This document shows positions 61,377-64,000 of a DNA stretch of 64,000 nucleotides, in pieces (position 1 is the first letter of the stretch; each line of letters starts with the position of its first letter). This stretch comes from Nocardioides renjunii (lineage in GTDB: Bacteria; Actinomycetota; Actinomycetes; Propionibacteriales; Nocardioidaceae). The DNA lies in the NCBI RefSeq assembly GCF_034661175.1, contig NZ_CP141058.1:3844001-3908000 (forward strand), written 5' to 3'. The notes beneath the pieces were generated by a model. The model searched no databases, had not been told where the DNA came from, and was given only the letters and a program-made list of their open reading frames with translations. The translations under genes and the position numbers were made by a program.

Positions 61377-63083
61377 ATGGCGCGAGGCAGGCAGCAGGGC
61401 GATCCGGTCGACTGGGTGACGCGGGCGGCGGACGACGCCGTACGCCACGCCGGCGAGGGCAAGCCCGTGACCGTCTCGTCCGGCGCCTCGCCGTCCGGAC
61501 CGGTGCACCTGGGCAACCTGCGCGAGTTCCTCACCACCCACTTCGTCGCCGACGAGCTGCGCCGCAGGGGCATCGAGGTCCGCCACCTCCACGTGTGGGA
61601 CGACTACGACCGGTTCCGCAAGGTGCCCGCCGGCGTGCCGGCCGAGTGGTCCGAGCACATCGGACGACCGCTGACCGCCGTGCCGGACCCGTGGGACTGC
61701 CACGACTCGTGGGCCACGCACTTCAAGGCACCGCTGCAGCAGGCGCTGTCCGACCTCGGGGTGGAGATGGAGGAGATCTCCCAGACCGAGCTCTACGGCA
61801 ACGGCACCTACCGCGACGACGTCCTCCGCGCCGTGCGCGCACGCCACGAGATCGACGCCGTGCTCGCCCGCTACCGCACCAAGAAGCCCGCCGCGGCCAC
61901 CGACGCCGAGCCGGGCAGCGAGCTGGAGTCGCAGGAGGCCGCGGCCCTGGCGGACTCGGTGGCCGCCGACGAGGAGACCGGCACGACCGAGCTGGCCCGC
62001 TTCCCCTTCAAGCCCTACTGCCGCGACTGCGGCCGCGACACCGTCACCATCACCTCCTACGACGACGAGACGACCGACCTCGCCTACACGTGCGAGTGCG
62101 GCGGCTCCTTCGTCACCAACCTCGCGACGCAGGACGAGGGCAAGCTCGTGTGGAAGGTCGACTGGCCGATGCGCTGGGCGCACTACCACGTCGACTTCGA
62201 GGCCGCCGGCGCCGACCACGCGACCCCCGGCTCCTCGTTCACGGTCGGGCACGAGCTCGTCGAGCGCTTCTTCGACATGCCGCGGCCCGCGTGGTTCGGC
62301 TACGGCTTCGTCGGCTTCGCCGGCGTGCAGAAGATGTCGTCGTCGGCGGGCGGTGTCCCGACCGCGATCGACGCGCTGGAGGTGCTGGAGGCGCCGATCC
62401 TGCGCTGGCTCTACGTCCGGCGCGCGCCCAAGCAGACCTTCACCGTCGACTTCGGTCCCGAGGTGGTCCGGCTCTACGACGAGTGGGACGCACTGGCCCG
62501 CAAGGCCGCCGACCCCGAGAAGCGCGACGGCGCCGTGCTCGCCTGGGAGCGGGCCGCGCGCGTGGCGTCAGGACCGCTGCCGACCTCGAAGGTCGCCGTG
62601 CCGTTCCGCACGCTGTCGTCGGTCGCCGACGTGACCGCCGGCTCGAGCGAGCTGATCAGCCGGGTCATCGACGACCTCGGGTTCGAGCACGACAGCGTCG
62701 AGGACCTCCAGCCGCGCCTGGGGCGTGCGATGTCGTGGACCGCGTCGCTGCCGGAGGACCAGCGCACCACGGTCCGCGAGAGCCCGGACACGGAGCGCCT
62801 CGCCTCGCTCGGCGAGGACGAGGAGCTGTGGCTGCGGATCTTCCTCGACCGCCTGCCGGACGAGGCCGATCTCGACGCAGTCACGAGCGTCGTCTACGGC
62901 GTGCCGAAGGTCGCCCGCGGCCTCGGCTTCAAGGACGCCCCCACCGACCAGGTGAAGGCCGACCAGAAGGACTTCTTCCGGCTGCTCTACAACCTGCTCG
63001 TCTCCGCCGACCGCGGCCCGCGGCTGCCCACGCTCGTCGTGGCGCTCGGGCCGGCGAAGGTGCGTCGGCTGCTCGGCGCCTGA
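61377..63083 (+). CDS. lysS: Class I lysyl-tRNA synthetase
   Basis: 568 aa, of the archaeal/spirochaete-type class I enzyme. The HIGH signature is PSGPVHLGNL (39-48), and the KMSKS loop reads KMSSSAG. A Cys pair set (CRDCGRD and CECGGSF) may bind zinc. GYGFVGFAGVQKMSS and a helical anticodon-binding end follow. It attaches lysine to tRNA-Lys; most bacteria use the unrelated class II enzyme. ATG 61377 lies at the beginning of the conserved region; the ORF upstream adds 33 low-complexity residues. Confidence 0.9.
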   Translation: MARGRQQGDPVDWVTRAADDAVRHAGEGKPVTVSSGASPSGPVHLGNLREFLTTHFVADELRRRGIEVRHLHVWDDYDRFRKVPAGVPAEWSEHIGRPLTAVPDPWDCHDSWATHFKAPLQQALSDLGVEMEEISQTELYGNGTYRDDVLRAVRARHEIDAVLARYRTKKPAAATDAEPGSELESQEAAALADSVAADEETGTTELARFPFKPYCRDCGRDTVTITSYDDETTDLAYTCECGGSFVTNLATQDEGKLVWKVDWPMRWAHYHVDFEAAGADHATPGSSFTVGHELVERFFDMPRPAWFGYGFVGFAGVQKMSSSAGGVPTAIDALEVLEAPILRWLYVRRAPKQTFTVDFGPEVVRLYDEWDALARKAADPEKRDGAVLAWERAARVASGPLPTSKVAVPFRTLSSVADVTAGSSELISRVIDDLGFEHDSVEDLQPRLGRAMSWTASLPEDQRTTVRESPDTERLASLGEDEELWLRIFLDRLPDEADLDAVTSVVYGVPKVARGLGFKDAPTDQVKADQKDFFRLLYNLLVSADRGPRLPTLVVALGPAKVRRLLGA

Positions 63084-63120
63084 CGGCCCGGCCCGCTCGC
63101 CCCGCGCGGGTCAGCGCGGG

Positions 63121-63585
63121 TCAGCGCCGGAAGGTCGGCGGCTCGCCGAGGTAGCGCTCGAGGTCGGCGCGCACGGCGTCGCTGATGGGCCACGCGGCCT
63201 GTGCCGCGTGGTCCCAGAGGACGTTCACGCACTCCCAGACCGCGGCCGGCGCGCCGCCCGACTCGACGCGCAGCTCGGCCGCGACGGTGAAGGAGGACCG
63301 GCCGACCCGCGTCACCCAGAGCGAGGCCAGGAACGGCTGGTAGGGCACGAAGCGCATCTCGCCGTGGTACTCGATCGACTGGGACGCCACCAGCTCGGAC
63401 ACCCCCGGGCCGGCGGCGTGCAGCAGACCGGTCGCCTCCGGCGGGAGGCCGGGCAGGCGGGCGAACCGCAGGAACTCGTAACGCGCCTCGTCGAGCACCC
63501 GCACCGCCTCGACGTTGTCGACGTGGCCGGCGAGGTTGATGTCGCGGTAGCGCGCCTGGATCTCGGTCGTGAACGTCTCGCCCAT
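63121..63585 (-). CDS. Hotdog-fold acyl-CoA thioesterase-like protein
   Basis: 154 aa. RYRDINLAGHVDNVEAVRVLDEARYEFL (parts YRDINLAGHVDN and RVLDEARYEFL) is the 4HBT signature, with Asp and the (N/H)xxH-like region forming the active site. MRFVPYQPFLASLWV continues the hotdog core. It probably hydrolyses acyl-CoA. ATG 63585 is chosen, as longer in-frame sequence is the DUF3151 gene antisense. Confidence 0.8.
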   Translation of the reverse strand: MGETFTTEIQARYRDINLAGHVDNVEAVRVLDEARYEFLRFARLPGLPPEATGLLHAAGPGVSELVASQSIEYHGEMRFVPYQPFLASLWVTRVGRSSFTVAAELRVESGGAPAAVWECVNVLWDHAAQAAWPISDAVRADLERYLGEPPTFRR

Positions 63586-63628
63586 GGCGGAAGTCTGTCC
63601 GACCGGGTCCGGGCCTAGGCTGGCGGGC

Positions 63629-64000
63629 ATGACCTCCGGACCCTTCGGCGGCGACCTGATGGCCGGTCCCCCGCCCACCCACCTGCCCGCCGACCCCGCC
63701 GACGCCGAGCTCGCCGGAGGCGACGCCCCGGCCGCGGTCGTACGCCGTCACCCGGCGTCGCCGGCCGCCTGGGCCGCGCTGGCGCTGCAGGCCAAGGACG
63801 CCGGCGCCGACGACGTGACCGTCTACGCCTACGCGCGCGTCGGCTACCACCGCTCCCTCGACATGCTGCGGCGCAACGGGTGGAAGGGCCACGGGCCGGT
63901 GCCGTGGGAGCACGAGGCCAACCGCGGCTTCCTGCGCTCGCTCGCGCTCCTCGCCCTGGCCGCCCGTGCCATCGGCGAGACCGAGGAGTGGGAGCGCTGC
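63629..64000 (+). CDS. DUF3151 family protein, 3' truncated by the window
   Basis: 124 codons are open to the last base. LMAGPPPTHLPADP at the start, then VYAYARVGYHRSLDMLRRNGW and PWEHEANRGFLRSL, are the DUF3151 pattern, a conserved actinobacterial family of unknown function. ATG 63629 overlaps no neighbour and is divergent from the thioesterase gene. Confidence 0.85.
   Translation, partial: MTSGPFGGDLMAGPPPTHLPADPADAELAGGDAPAAVVRRHPASPAAWAALALQAKDAGADDVTVYAYARVGYHRSLDMLRRNGWKGHGPVPWEHEANRGFLRSLALLALAARAIGETEEWERC

Overview
This 64 kb window is chromosomal DNA of a very high-GC actinobacterium, most likely a member of the Nocardioidaceae (Nocardioides-like). I infer this from dense high-GC coding, frequent GTG starts and 4-nt ATGA/GTGA overlaps. 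Actinobacterial marker families are also present (DUF3073, DUF3151, DUF3817, an SCP-fold protein beside the purine genes, Rv2525c-like DUF1906, WXG100-type proteins), as is a class I lysyl-tRNA synthetase. I see no insertion sequence, phage, plasmid or CRISPR locus. The assignment is inference, not a database result.

Layout. 1-11 kb holds housekeeping and signalling genes: a 5'-truncated M81 metallopeptidase, cutC, a universal stress protein, tRNA-Lys, a type II NADH dehydrogenase, an anti-sigma-like ATPase behind a SigB-type promoter, a crcB pair, tRNA-Asp/Glu/Phe, and a locus made of a response regulator, a 31-aa ORF, an unusual P450 and a GAF histidine kinase. 11-21 kb is a minus-strand phosphate-type (Pst) importer operon of unusual build: pstC, pstA, a TM-tailed PstS, an 874-aa TM-tailed surface protein, a sortase-fold membrane protein that has lost its catalytic His and Cys, a PstS with Ig-like domains, and pstB. 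21-24 kb has a beta-propeller protein and a valine-type dehydrogenase followed by a symmetric repeat array.

24-59 kb is a purine region. Nine pur genes all lie on the minus strand (purA, purD, purB, purC, purS, purQ, purL, purF, purM) and cover most of the route from PRPP to IMP and the two-step branch to AMP. They are interleaved with unrelated genes: an ArsR/MFS divergent pair around a 32-bp operator, a WYL regulator/ABC-2 exporter pair around a 23-bp operator, a six-copy 73-bp stem-loop repeat, a WXG100-like four-gene module, an acyl-CoA ligase, a sulfotransferase, an acylphosphatase and a drug/H+ antiporter. The window ends with a lipid kinase, a LuxR-type regulator, class I lysS, a hotdog thioesterase and a DUF3151 gene cut by the window edge.

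Most worth following up are the sortase-like phosphate locus, the P450-histidine kinase coupling, the orphan WXG100 module, and the two non-coding repeat arrays at 3' ends.
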